DNA of 64,000 bases from Polyangia bacterium (lineage in GTDB: Bacteria; Myxococcota_A; Polyangia; Nannocystales; Nannocystaceae), in contig JAUIFF010000011.1 of the NCBI GenBank assembly GCA_030429545.1, positions 62,001 through 126,000 on the forward strand. Reading direction: 5' to 3'. The position numbers and the translations under genes are program-made. This document shows positions 39,231 to 49,600 of the stretch, piece by piece (positions within the stretch are counted from its first letter, which is position 1; each line of letters begins with the position of its first letter). The notes under the pieces are model-generated. The model was not told the DNA's origin. It worked only from the letters and a program-made list of their open reading frames with translations, and made no database searches.

Positions 39231-41686
39231 CCTCCGAGGGGCGTGTGGTCGTCCTCGACTTTGGCCTGGCCCGCCCGAGCTCCCGCACCGAGCAAATCGA
39301 GCGGCCGATGGACCCGACCCACGACGCCCTCAGCACGGAGCTCACCAGCGGTCGGCTGGTTGGGACCCCGGCCTATATGTCCCCCGAGCAATTTATGTGG
39401 GAAGAGGCAGACGCGCAAAGCGACCAGTTCGCCTACTGTGTCTCACTTTATGAAGCCCTCTACGGCGAGCGCCCATTCGCCGGAGATACCCTGCAAACCC
39501 TCCGTCAAGCCGTGTTGCTAGGCGAGCTTCGGGCCCCGCCGAGCGATACCAAAGTCCCGAGTTGGATCCGTCAAATTGTCGTCCGCGGCCTGGCCACAAC
39601 CCGTGAGCAGCGGTGGCCCGCTTTGCAAGACCTGCTCACGGCCCTGGCCAACGACCCGTGGCGCAAACGCCTGGCCTGGACCTCCGGACTGGTTGTACTT
39701 GCAATTATCCTGAGCGTGTGGGGGGTCCGCTCGTGGCAGCAAATACGTTACGAGGCAAACTGTCAACAGGCTGGTCAACAGGTCTACGATCACTGGAGCT
39801 CCGAGGTCGGCGAACGTATCTCCGCGGCGTTTACCGCCTCGACCATCGCCTATGCCCCATCAACCAGCCAAAAGCTTCTGCCACGTATCGACGGCTGGGC
39901 GACCACCTGGCAGACCGCACGCGCCGATACCTGCATTGCCAACCGCGAAACTTCTGTTGACCACCGGCAACGCACCGACACCTGCCTAGGCGATGCGCTC
40001 GAGGAGTTTGCCACGCTGCTCGACACCTATGAGCATCCGACCGACCGGGTTATCCGGATTGCCATCCAAACCGTGGTCAGGCTGCCCGACCCGGCGCGCT
40101 GTGCCGACCCCGACTATTTGCGGTTGCACCCCCTACTGCCCGACGACCCGACGTTGCGGGCATCGGTGCTCGATCTCAAAAAGTTGCACAGGCAATTTCT
40201 TGCAGAGCATGAACTCGGCCATCGTGAGCGCAGCGCTGCCATTGCACAACAATTGCTCGAGCGGGCCCAAGCTCTCGCTTGGCAACCGACGATCGAAACG
40301 GCCATGTTTACGGTCGCAGATACCCACATCACGGCCGGCAACTACGAGCTCGCGGCCGAACGGTTCGCCGACGTGTTTTACAGCGCGGGTGCAGCTGGCC
40401 GCGACCTCACTGCCCTGTCTGCCGCGCGTCGACTCGCCGGCGTCAACCGGGTCAACGCCCAGCTACAACAGGGGCTTATTTGGGCAAAGACCGCTGCCAT
40501 GCTGCGCACGCGGGTCGGAATCGGTGAACATACAATCGAGGCCGCGGAGATCGACTTCACCACCGGTCAGATCTACCGCGACCTCGACCAACTCGACCGC
40601 TCGTTGGCGTTGTTTGAGCGGGCGCTCGACACCTTTCGCACGCAACTCGACGCCGACCACCCGCGATTGCGCAGCGTCTATCTCGAACTCGGCAACGTCG
40701 AGTTCCTGCGCGAACACTTTGCCGAGGCCAAGGAGTTGTACGCGCGTGCGCGTGAAGTCTCGGAGGCCGCGTTTGGCCGCGACCACCCCCACGTCGCCCA
40801 GTCGTTGGGGAGCCTTGGCAATGTGGCCCTCAAGACCGGCGACCTGCAAACCGCCGTAACCCTGATGGAGCGGGCGCGGGAGCTGTTTGAAAGCTCCTAT
40901 GGGAAAAACAACGACACGGTCATTACCTGCCTTTTGAACCTGGGAGAGATCCACGTGGAGCTCGGCCAACTCGACGCCGCCGCCGACGTACTCGGTACCG
41001 CCCACGAGCGGATCTTGGCGAGCCGTGGTCGCGGCCATCCCGACATTGGCGACATCCTCGTCTCCCTCGCCCAGATCGACCTCAAACAGGGATCTGCAGC
41101 GGACGCAGTTCCCCGCTACACCACTGCCATCGATATCTTTCAAGCCGTTCCAGGTCGCAGCCGCGAATCGGCCCATGCCCTGCATGGCCTGGCAGCAACA
41201 CATATGCTCCTGCGCGAGTATGAAACTGCGCGCAGGGTGGTTGCTCGCGGCCTCGAGCTCACCCGTGCGGGAGGCCTCGAAACCCGGCACAAACTGCTCC
41301 ACACGCGATGCCGCATCGAACTCGCGCTCCACGAACACGCGGCAGCCGGGCAGACACTCCAGCAAATCTTTGCCCTGCAAAAGAAGTCTTCACTCGACGA
41401 AGTTGACGGGCCCGAAACCCTCCTGCTCGCCGCCCAACTCGCACTCGCTGAAGGCGAAGTCGACCGGGCCAAGCATGCCGACGAGCGCCTGCAAGCACAC
41501 CTGGGCACGGATTCCCCGCTACTTGAGGCCGAGGCGTTGTATTTTCAAGCCCAGCTCGCGGCCAAGTCCGGCAAGCGTGGCCGGGCGCAGGTCCTCGCCA
41601 AGCGAGCCCGCGACAAGTTCGCTGCCGCGGATCCCAGGTACCAGGTCGAGGTGGAGGAAATCCGGGCCTTCATAGCCAACCTTTAG
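39068..41686 (+). CDS. Ser/Thr kinase C-lobe, TM helix and TPR region, 3' part of a frameshifted gene
   Basis: The kinase continues here with AMEYLAGQTLGDW, catalytic loop HRDFKPEN, VLDFGLARP and GTPAYMSPEQF. A single TM helix (LVVLAIILSVWGV, near residue 213) separates the cytoplasmic kinase from about 640 residues of TPR-like helical repeats on the other side, such as ALDTFRTQLDADHPRLRSVYLELGNVEFL. This kinase-TM-TPR plan is common in myxobacteria. The first codon in this frame (GTG, 39068) is not a believable start because the glycine loop lies in the other frame. A missing base near 39066 explains both fragments. It may be a real mutation or a sequencing error. Confidence 0.8.
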   Translation: MAMEYLAGQTLGDWQHKKTWREIVAVYRQAGAGLAAAHACGLVHRDFKPENALVTSEGRVVVLDFGLARPSSRTEQIERPMDPTHDALSTELTSGRLVGTPAYMSPEQFMWEEADAQSDQFAYCVSLYEALYGERPFAGDTLQTLRQAVLLGELRAPPSDTKVPSWIRQIVVRGLATTREQRWPALQDLLTALANDPWRKRLAWTSGLVVLAIILSVWGVRSWQQIRYEANCQQAGQQVYDHWSSEVGERISAAFTASTIAYAPSTSQKLLPRIDGWATTWQTARADTCIANRETSVDHRQRTDTCLGDALEEFATLLDTYEHPTDRVIRIAIQTVVRLPDPARCADPDYLRLHPLLPDDPTLRASVLDLKKLHRQFLAEHELGHRERSAAIAQQLLERAQALAWQPTIETAMFTVADTHITAGNYELAAERFADVFYSAGAAGRDLTALSAARRLAGVNRVNAQLQQGLIWAKTAAMLRTRVGIGEHTIEAAEIDFTTGQIYRDLDQLDRSLALFERALDTFRTQLDADHPRLRSVYLELGNVEFLREHFAEAKELYARAREVSEAAFGRDHPHVAQSLGSLGNVALKTGDLQTAVTLMERARELFESSYGKNNDTVITCLLNLGEIHVELGQLDAAADVLGTAHERILASRGRGHPDIGDILVSLAQIDLKQGSAADAVPRYTTAIDIFQAVPGRSRESAHALHGLAATHMLLREYETARRVVARGLELTRAGGLETRHKLLHTRCRIELALHEHAAAGQTLQQIFALQKKSSLDEVDGPETLLLAAQLALAEGEVDRAKHADERLQAHLGTDSPLLEAEALYFQAQLAAKSGKRGRAQVLAKRARDKFAAADPRYQVEVEEIRAFIANL

Positions 41687-41917
41687 CTGTCGAGATCCCG
41701 CACACACGTTTTTCTCACCCCGGGCCAGGGTCTGGTATTGCCCACGCACGCAAGCGGGCGAAACGATTGCCACATTGGAGCTCGCCCCGACGGCTGTACT
41801 CGGCAGGGTTCACACAGCTGAAACATTGAAGGTGACCGATGGCAGCCACGTGGCAAAACCCGGCATGGCCCCGGCTTGCGGCACCCAGGTGATTTGGCGA
41901 CAGTCCGCGCAATTGCA

Positions 41918-41927
41918 CCGGAGGTGA
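41918..41927 (+). promoter_or_regulatory. Strong ribosome binding site for the first ATP-grasp gene
   Basis: The sequence CCGGAGGTGA ends 3 bp before the GTG at 41931. It matches the anti-Shine-Dalgarno almost fully and decides the GTG start. The 244-bp gap from the kinase end to this point shows no other gene. Confidence 0.7.
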
Positions 41928-41930
41928 CGC

Positions 41931-43181
41931 GTGGCTGTAAACACAAAAACCATTGGCCTAAGTCTCGGCGCCGACCTTTGCTGGCCCGCCTGCTACGAGG
42001 AAATCGTCCGTCGACTCAAGCTCGAAATCCCGGCCGGCGACGATGCCATCCGGTTTCAGATAGAGCGCCTCACGGTCGAGCCCTTTGACCTCCAGCAGCC
42101 CTGCAACTACGACATCGTGCTCGACCGCCTCACCCACTGGTTTGCCGCCAGTCGCGAGTGGATCAAAAAGGCGGTGTTGCTCGATGGCCTGTATGTCCTC
42201 AACAACCCCTGGTCGCTGCAGGCCATGGAAAAGCATACCTCCTATGCAGCGATGATGAAGCTCGGGATGCCGGTCCCACGGACCTGGATGATCCCGCCCA
42301 AGGAGCACGCCCCCTCGGCCGACCTCAAGCCCACGCTCGAACGCTACGCCCGACTGTTCGACCTCGGCTCGATCGGCCGTGAGCTCGGATTTCCCTTGTA
42401 TATGAAACCGTATGACGGCGGGGCCTGGGTTGGGGTGACCCGAATCGACAACGAGGAGGCCCTACGAGCCGCTTACGAGCAGAGTGGCACCCGGGTGATG
42501 CACCTGCAACAGGCGGTCGAGCCCTACGATTTGTTTGTCCGTTGCATCGGTCTTGGGCCCCAGGTTCACATCGTCCGCTACGACCCCTCGTCCCCGTTGC
42601 ACGACCGCTACAAGGTCGATTTTCACTTTGTCGACGGCGACGCGTGGCAGCTGCTCACCGACACCTGCCTGACGATCAACGCATTTTTTGGCTGGGAGTT
42701 TAACTCCTGCGAAGCCCTGCGCAGCGGCACCACGTTTCACCCGATCGACTTTGCCAACGCCTGCCCCGACTTTCAGGTCACCTCGCTGCACTACCACTTC
42801 CCCGAAATGGTCAAGAACATGGTGCGGTGGTCGATCTTCTGTGCGGCCACGGACCGCAAGATGCAGCCCTGCCTCGATTGGGAGCCGTTTTTTGAGGTTG
42901 CCAAGCGCGACCTTCCCTACCGCGAGCGCCTGCATGCCTATGCAAATATCGCCCGCCAGCGACTCCAGGCCGACGCCTTCGCCGAGTTTTGCCACACCCA
43001 CCTCTCCCATCTCAACGAAGTCGTGTGGGAGTTTTTCGCCACCGACTTTGCCCGCGACTGCGTCCACCAAAAGGTCACCTCGCTGTTTCCCGCCCACGAA
43101 GTCGAGCAGTTCACCGAGCACTTTTGGGGCCTCATCCAGTTTTGGCGCAAGACCGAGGGCGAGCGCTTGGGCCTGACCTAA
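41931..43181 (+). CDS. ATP-grasp domain protein (first of an ATP-grasp/esterase operon)
   Basis: This 416-residue cytoplasmic protein has an ATP-grasp-like core: MEKHTSYAAMMKLGMPVPRTWM (start of the subdomain seen in RimK-type ligases), the glycine-rich loop LYMKPYDGGAWVGV and a later acidic metal-ligand region around FHPIDFANACPD. That last segment lacks the classic ExN pattern, so the metal site is unusual. About 120 residues of helical C-terminal domain follow. ATP-grasp enzymes join a carboxylate to an amine or thiol through an acyl phosphate. The partners here are unknown. An esterase gene follows 39 bp later and a second, unrelated-looking ATP-grasp gene after that, probably in one operon. 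Confidence 0.78.
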   Translation: MAVNTKTIGLSLGADLCWPACYEEIVRRLKLEIPAGDDAIRFQIERLTVEPFDLQQPCNYDIVLDRLTHWFAASREWIKKAVLLDGLYVLNNPWSLQAMEKHTSYAAMMKLGMPVPRTWMIPPKEHAPSADLKPTLERYARLFDLGSIGRELGFPLYMKPYDGGAWVGVTRIDNEEALRAAYEQSGTRVMHLQQAVEPYDLFVRCIGLGPQVHIVRYDPSSPLHDRYKVDFHFVDGDAWQLLTDTCLTINAFFGWEFNSCEALRSGTTFHPIDFANACPDFQVTSLHYHFPEMVKNMVRWSIFCAATDRKMQPCLDWEPFFEVAKRDLPYRERLHAYANIARQRLQADAFAEFCHTHLSHLNEVVWEFFATDFARDCVHQKVTSLFPAHEVEQFTEHFWGLIQFWRKTEGERLGLT

Positions 43182-43220
43182 TGCGATTTCGTTGCACACT
43201 CATTTAGATTGAGCAAAGCC

Positions 43221-43973
43221 ATGTACGTCCCCCAAGACATTGCAAAAGTCCGCACCACCTGGCACTCGTCGCGCCTGCGCCAGGAGGTCACGGTTGTCCG
43301 CTACGGCCACTTTGGCGTCCCCGTCCTACTGTTTCCGACCGCGGGTGGCGACGCCGAGGAATCCGAACGATTTTTGATGATCAAGGTCCTCGCCCCGCTG
43401 TTGCGCGCCGGTCGGATCAAGGTCTACGCCTGTGACAGCGTCGCCGGCCGCACCTGGATCGACGGCGAAAGCTCGGGCGCGATGCGGGCCGAAATGCAGG
43501 ACCGCTTCGACGGGTTTGTCCACCGCGAGCTGGTGCCGGCGATCCGCACCGACTGCCGCACACCCGACATCGAAATCATCACGGCCGGCGCCTCGATTGG
43601 CGCCTTCAATGCCCTTGCCGCAATCTGCCGCCACCCCGACGTGTTCTCCACGGCCGTGTGCATGAGCGGGACCTACAACCTCAAGCGCTGGATGAACGGT
43701 GAACATACACGGGCTTTTCACTTCGCCTCACCCCTGCACTTTTTGCCGTACATGGACGACGGCCCCCACCTTCAGCAACTGCAACAGCGCATGATCATTT
43801 TGGCCACCGGCGAGGGTCGCTGGGAAGCCCCCGAAGAGTCGTGGACAGCCGCCCGTGTGCTCGGAGCCAAGGGGGTGCCCAACCGCGTCGACCTGTGGGG
43901 CCAGGACCACGACCACGACTGGGTGACCTGGCGCGCCATGCTGCCCAAGTACCTCGACGAGCTCGTCAACTAG
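43221..43973 (+). CDS. Putative esterase, alpha/beta-hydrolase fold
   Basis: This 250-residue protein has no signal peptide. It has FPTAGGDAEESERF near the oxyanion region and the nucleophile-elbow-like ITAGASIGAFNALA (Gly-x-Ser-x-Gly type, Ser in GASIGA). A C-terminal WGQDHDHDWVTW supplies the catalytic His candidates. It resembles the putative-esterase (esterase D-like) family. The ATG at 43221 is preferred over an in-frame TTG at 43209. It sits between two ATP-grasp genes with gaps of 39 and 52 bp, which suggests that it releases or trims the ligase product, or acts on its precursor. Confidence 0.78.
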   Translation: MYVPQDIAKVRTTWHSSRLRQEVTVVRYGHFGVPVLLFPTAGGDAEESERFLMIKVLAPLLRAGRIKVYACDSVAGRTWIDGESSGAMRAEMQDRFDGFVHRELVPAIRTDCRTPDIEIITAGASIGAFNALAAICRHPDVFSTAVCMSGTYNLKRWMNGEHTRAFHFASPLHFLPYMDDGPHLQQLQQRMIILATGEGRWEAPEESWTAARVLGAKGVPNRVDLWGQDHDHDWVTWRAMLPKYLDELVN

Positions 43974-44025
43974 CCGAGTAATTGCATACACACCTTCTGC
44001 CGCCTGCGGCCCCGAGACACATCCC

Positions 44026-45261
44026 ATGAAACGCCCCGTCCGCGTTGTTTTTGTCGCGCCCTACCTGATGCCCAACACCCTGCGGTTTGTCAGCGCCATC
44101 GCCAACTTACCCATGGTCGACCTCGCGGTGATCACCCACGAGCCGGCGGCCCGGATCCCGCCCTCGCTGCGTCCCAAGGTCGCCGCCCACTACCAGGTTC
44201 AAAACGCCCTCGACCCCCAACAACTCGCCGATGCCGTGCGGGCGATCGGCAAGGCCCGCCACGGTGTCGATCGCTTGATTGGCACCCTAGAGCAGTTACA
44301 AACACCACTGGCCCAGGTGCGCGACCTCCTACAAATCGAGGGTTTGGGCGCAGAAGCAGCCCACAACTTTCGCGACAAGGTCCGCATGAAAAACGTGTTG
44401 CGGGCCGCCGGCCTCCCCTGTGCCCGCCACAAACGCTTGCATAGTCAACAAGAGGTGCTCGATTTTGTCCGCCAAGTCGGCCTGCCAGTTGTCCTCAAGC
44501 CCCCCGCCGGGGCCGGTTCGGTGGCGACCTACCGCGTCAAACAAATGGCCGAGCTCCAGCCGGTATTGTTGAAACTACAACCATCTCGGCAGCGCCCGAT
44601 CATCGGCGAGGAATTCATCGTCGGCCGCGAACGTTCGTTTGAGACGGTCTGTATCGCCGGCCAACCCGTGTGGGACTCGCTCACCCGCTACGACCCAACA
44701 CCCCTGCACGTGCTCGAAAACCCGTGGATTCAGTGGACCGTCCTGCTGCCGCGCGAGCACCCGTGCCACGACCTCGCCGCCATCCAAAAGCCCGGGCACG
44801 CGGCCCTGCGAGCGCTCGGGCAACACACCGGCATCAGCCACATGGAATGGTTTCGCCGCCCCGACGGCAGCGTCGCAATCTCCGAAGTTGCCGCCCGTCC
44901 CCCCGGGGCCAACATCATGCCGCTCAACGCCTACGCCCACGACATCGACTTTTTCCGGCTATGGGCCGGGCTGATGGTCCACAACCAGTGGCAACAACCC
45001 CAACGCAAATACGCCGTCGGCTCCGCGTTCTTCCGCGGCCAGGGAGGCAAGGGCCCAATCGTCGCAATCGAAGGCCTCGACCGTGCCCAAGCCCTCGTCG
45101 GACCGCTAGTGGTCGAAGCCCACCTCCCACGCCCGGGCCACGCCGCCAAGCACACCTACGAGGGTGACGGCTACGCGATCGTCCGCCACCCCGAAACCGA
45201 AGTTGTCGAAAAAGCCCTGCAAACCCTGATCTCGACGGTACGGATCCACCGGGCAGCCTAG
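44026..45261 (+). CDS. ATP-grasp ligase (carnosine-synthase/carboxylase-like core)
   Basis: The 411-residue protein begins with a Rossmann-like pre-ATP-grasp domain (RVVFVAPYLMPNTLRFVSAI). The ATP-grasp core then shows FRDKVRMKNVLRAAGLPCARH, VVLKPPAGAGSVATY (phosphate loop), EEFIVGRERSFETVC and the metal-binding end AISEVAARPPGANIMPL. A C-terminal domain follows, as in amino-acid ligases. It should form an amide or peptide-like bond using ATP. The substrate is unknown. It is the third gene of the ATP-grasp/esterase/ATP-grasp set and, unlike the first, keeps all core motifs. Confidence 0.82.
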   Translation: MKRPVRVVFVAPYLMPNTLRFVSAIANLPMVDLAVITHEPAARIPPSLRPKVAAHYQVQNALDPQQLADAVRAIGKARHGVDRLIGTLEQLQTPLAQVRDLLQIEGLGAEAAHNFRDKVRMKNVLRAAGLPCARHKRLHSQQEVLDFVRQVGLPVVLKPPAGAGSVATYRVKQMAELQPVLLKLQPSRQRPIIGEEFIVGRERSFETVCIAGQPVWDSLTRYDPTPLHVLENPWIQWTVLLPREHPCHDLAAIQKPGHAALRALGQHTGISHMEWFRRPDGSVAISEVAARPPGANIMPLNAYAHDIDFFRLWAGLMVHNQWQQPQRKYAVGSAFFRGQGGKGPIVAIEGLDRAQALVGPLVVEAHLPRPGHAAKHTYEGDGYAIVRHPETEVVEKALQTLISTVRIHRAA

Positions 45262-45339
45262 CGACGCAAAAGTTGTACATTCAATACCGCTAGGCGAGTG
45301 GCAACAACGCAACACAAAACCCCTACGATGGACGGCGAT

Positions 45340-45806
45340 CTTTCGGCTGGGCTACGAACCTGGGCGGCCAAGCTGTCGTCGACTTGCTGCGAGCTGCTCA
45401 GGGCCCCCCGTACGCACTCCTGGCACCAAACCTCGAAGATTCGCGGTGATCTTTTGGCTGGGCTGCGAGCCTTGGGCGACCAAGCTTCGTCGACCTCATG
45501 CGAGCCGCTTTAGGGCCCGCACTGCCAACAAAACCCCGCCTGCCCGAAGATACGCCGCAGCCCAGCCAAAATAGCCCGCGTGCTACGTTCAACCCTGCCT
45601 CGTGCGAGTCCTGAGCGGCGAAGTTGTAATGGACCTACTACAGGCCCCTACGATTCGCGGTGATCTTTTGGCTGGTGCGAGTCCTGAGCGGCGAAGTTGT
45701 CGTGGAGCCACTACGAGCCGCTCTGCCCCCAATCCTGCCAACCTCGCCTGCCCTACGATTCGCGGTGATCTTTTGGCTGGGGTGCGAGTCCTGAGCGGCG
45801 AAGAGG
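45340..45806. repeat. Second cluster of the hairpin repeat family (variant)
   Basis: ATTCGCGGTGATCTTTTGGCTGGG recurs at about 45443, 45653 and 45757, and a degenerate copy lies at about 45336. Left-arm elements GTGCGAGTCCTGAGCGGCGA are near 45603, 45677 and 45782, and a right arm CGCAGCCCAGCCAAAATAGCCCGCG is near 45547. The unit is related to the 18.5-kb cluster but has a different loop (GAAGTTGTC). This fills the 558-bp gap between the ATP-grasp and lipoprotein genes. The last copy ends 16 bp before the lipoprotein ATG. Confidence 0.8.
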
Positions 45807-45819
45807 TACAATCTCCGGC

Positions 45820-46512
45820 ATGCGTCGCTACCCCACACTTTGCCTCCTCGCCCTCTTGGCAAGCAACTGTACCGGCAACGACGGCGAAACCTCGGAGACC
45901 CAAACAACTGGCCAAACAACTGGTCAAACAACCGGTCAAACACAGACCAACAGCTCGACCGATGCGACAGCGGACCCCTCCGAAACCTCTGACACGGGCA
46001 CCTCCACCGCCGAATGCAACGTTGATAGCGACTGCCAAAGGATCGCCAACTGCTGTGAGTGCTCGTCGATCCCCGCTGATGTTGAGCCCGAGCAGTGCGC
46101 CGACGATTGCCTTGTCGACCATTGTACTGCCACCGGCCTCGAGAGTTTAAAAAGTGTTTGCCGGCTCGGCGTCTGCGAGTTTGACTCGCCCCTCGACTGC
46201 TCTGGAGCCGTCGCCTGCGAATCGTTGCCACCCGAGTGCGAGCCCGGCATGGTGCCATCGGTTAGCGGCGATTGCTGGGGCCCGTGCGTGCCCTTTCATT
46301 ACTGTGCTGATACATCTAATTGTGGCAACGACTGTGGTGACGATTGGGCGTGTGTACAGTCCCAGTCGAGTAACAGCCCCGGCTGTGTGCCCCTTCCCAA
46401 CGGCTGCGATGGCTCGGCGACCTGTGAGTGCTTCGCACCCTACTGGCCACAGGTGTGTCCGGGTGGATGTAGCGGCGGCGGTGCCCAGCTCCTGTGCGAA
46501 GATGGTGGCTGA
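45820..46512 (+). CDS. Cys-rich secreted lipoprotein
   Basis: The protein has 230 residues. The signal peptide ends in LLASNC (Cys17), which is a lipobox. A Thr/Gln/Gly/Ser linker with three TTGQ units follows, then about 165 residues with about 33 cysteines (for example CQRIANCCEC, CGNDCGDDWACV, CPGGCSGGG). A dense disulfide network outside the cell is expected. I do not recognise the family. The hairpin repeat directly upstream must contain or replace its promoter. The stop lies 91 bp from the convergent end of mfd. Confidence 0.75.
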   Translation: MRRYPTLCLLALLASNCTGNDGETSETQTTGQTTGQTTGQTQTNSSTDATADPSETSDTGTSTAECNVDSDCQRIANCCECSSIPADVEPEQCADDCLVDHCTATGLESLKSVCRLGVCEFDSPLDCSGAVACESLPPECEPGMVPSVSGDCWGPCVPFHYCADTSNCGNDCGDDWACVQSQSSNSPGCVPLPNGCDGSATCECFAPYWPQVCPGGCSGGGAQLLCEDGG

Positions 46513-46603
46513 GTGCTGTGGTCCTGCGTCACAGGCTGATCGATGCGGAGGCTAGGTGTTACCACGGCCGATTTTGCTTGTATGTTCAATTTTTTGCACA
46601 CAG

Positions 46604-49600
46604 CTAGCCGGCAACAACGCGAAACACTAGGGCCCCGAGGGCATCGAGTGCGGCCTGTAGTTGGCGATTGCGGTCGTCTCCGGTTACCGCCGGCAGTGTT
46701 GCCCGCAGGCGTTCACCGCTGAGCCGCAACTTGCCCTTCGACCCGCGCACCGCCGCGATAATCACTTCATTTGAAAGGGTTGTATCTGCACCGAGCCGGA
46801 TCCCGAGGTGGTTGCCCTTGAGCTCGAGGGCCAGTGCGCGTAGGCGGCGACCGTGGACCTTGCACTGCATCCATACCCCCAAGTGCCGGGCCGGTAAGGG
46901 CGGCTCGCCGTAGCGATCGGCGAGTTCGGCCATGACGTCGCTGACTTCCTCGAGTTCGCGGGCGGCCGACAACCGGCGGTAAAAATCGAGTCGCTGGCCC
47001 ACATCCTCGACGTAGTCCTCGGGCAAAAACGCCGGGGCATCAAACACCATCTCCGGATCGGTCTCGCGGATCACCGGCTCACCGCGCAACTCGGCGACCG
47101 CCTCACCCAAAATCCGGGCATAGGCTTCGTAACCGATCGCCTGGATCTGGCCGCTTTGGCGGGCACCGAGCAAATCGCCCGCCCCCCGGATTTCGAGGTC
47201 TTCGCTGGCGACGTTAAACCCGGAGCCGAGCTCGGCATGGCGTTGCATCGCCTCCATCCGTTTTTTTGCATCTGCATGCAAACGTTCGAGCGAATTGACC
47301 ATTAAATAGCAATGCGCACGCAGCCGCGACCGCCCTACCCGGCCGCGCAACTGGTAGAGCTGGGCGAGGCCAAACATGTCGGCGCGCGAGATAAAGATCG
47401 TGTTGGCCCGCGGGATGTCGAGCCCGCTCTCAATAATATTTGTTGATACAAGCACATCGGCACGGTGCTCGACAAAGTCAACCATTGTCTTTTCGAGCAT
47501 CTCACCGGGCATCTGGCCATGGGCAACCAACACCCGGGCCTCGGGCAACAGTGTACGGATCCGGTTGGCGTGCTCCTCCATTCCCAAAATCCGTGGAACC
47601 ACATAAAACACCTGGCCCCCGCGGGCGAGTTCACGGCTGATGCCTTCGAGCAACACGGCGTCGCTGTTGCGACTGAGGTAGGTCCGCACGGCGAGGCGGT
47701 CGACCGGCGGTGTCATGATCATACAAATTTCCCGCAAACCGAGTAGCGACATGTGCAGGGTCCGCGGAATCGGCGTGGCCGTGAGGGTGAGGACATCGAC
47801 CTTGGCCTTGAACTTTTTAAACCGAGTTTTTTGGGCCACGCCAAATCGCTGCTCCTCGTCGATCACCAACAGTCCGAGGTCGGCAAAGCGAATATCGCGG
47901 CTCAACAGGCGATGGGTGCCAATCACAATATCGAGGGTCCCGGCCTTGAGGTCGGCAATCACTTCGCGGGTACGGGCTGGCGACTGAAACCGATTGAGAC
48001 AGCCGATCCGAATGGGAAACCGCCGCATGCGTTCGCAAAACGTGAGGTAGTGCTGCTGCACAAGCACAGTGGTCGGCGCCAACACGGCGACTTGCTTACC
48101 AGCAGCGGCCACGCGAAAAGCTGCCCGCAGAGCCACCTCGGTCTTGCCAAACCCAACATCGCCACAGATCAGGCGGTCCATCGGCCGTGGCTTGCCGAGG
48201 TCGTCGTGGACAGCCTCGATCGCGGTGAGTTGATCGGGTGTTTCCTCAAACGGAAAGGTCCCCTCAAATTGCATATACATTTCGCCGAGGGGGGGATAGG
48301 CGGTGCCGACTGCTGCTTCGCGGGCGGCGTAGATCTGCAGCAGCTCATCGGCCATCTGGCGAACGGCCTGCTTGACCTTGCGGGTTTTGGTGGCAAAAGT
48401 CGTCCCGCCCATGCGGTCGAGTTTGGGCGCCCGGTCCTGTGAGGCGACAAACCGTTCGATCTCGTGCAGGCGATAAACCGGCAGGTAGAGCTTGTCGCCC
48501 TTGTGGTACTCGAGCTGGACATAGTCTCCGCCCATGCCCTGGACATCGAGCCGGCGCAGGCCGAGATAGCGACCGACACCGTGGGTGACATGGACGACGT
48601 AGTCGCCCACGCCCAACTGTGAAAGGCTCGAAAGTCCGCTGCGTGTGCGCCCCTTTCGGGCCTTGCGCATGGTCCCGTAGATCTCGGTTTGGCTGACCAC
48701 CAGCAGGCGGTCGCTCGGGCTGCAAAACCCTGCCCCCAGGTGCCCAGCAAGTACCGTCACCGCCGTCTCCCCCGATTGGGGAGCTTGTAGCTGCATGTAC
48801 GTGAGCTCGTCACCGAGTGTGGGTGCGAGCCCGTAACCCCGCAACAAACTCACGAGTCGCTCGGCGTGGGTGCGGTTGGGCGCCAGCAACAACACCGACC
48901 ACGGCGGCCCTTCGACATCTTCGTTGTCGGTCTTTTGCAGGCCGCGAATGCGGTCGACCAACGGCCGCAACAACTCGCCACCTCGCTGCCCGCGGGCGGC
49001 TTCCATCTCGACTTTGAGCTGCTGGTTTTGTTGTAGATCAAAGCGAATTACCGCCCGGGCATCGGATTTCTTGGGCTCGTAAAGTTGTAGCGACTGGCCG
49101 ACAACCGGGCGTTTTTTGAGCCAGCCCGCAATCTCCTCGGGGTCCCATAAAAACCCCGTAACTGGGGCGACAAGTGCCCGGTTCTCGATTTTACGCGCGT
49201 ATTGTTGCGACCAGTCGTCGGCTATCCGCGTAGCGAGTTCAGCCAGGGCATCGGGCTCGTCGACATAAAATCGTGAACCGTCGGGGAGGTAGTCGAGCAC
49301 CGTCCCCATGGCGTCGTGATACAGCGGAACCAGGGCCTCGATGCCAAAAAAGTCCACGCCATTTTGCAGGTTATCGAGCACCTGCCGGGTTTTCGAGGTC
49401 GGGACTTCGATGGTGTCGGCCAACTGCAACACCCGCCCCCGCAACGGCTCGCCGGCGGTGTGGATGGTTTCGCGGGCCGGGTGGAGGGTGATGTGTTCGA
49501 CCTCCCGCAGGCTGCGTTGGGAGTCCGGGTCGAACAGTCGAATTCGATCGATATCATCGCCAAACAGCTCGATCCGCGCGGGGTATGGCAAAATACCTGG

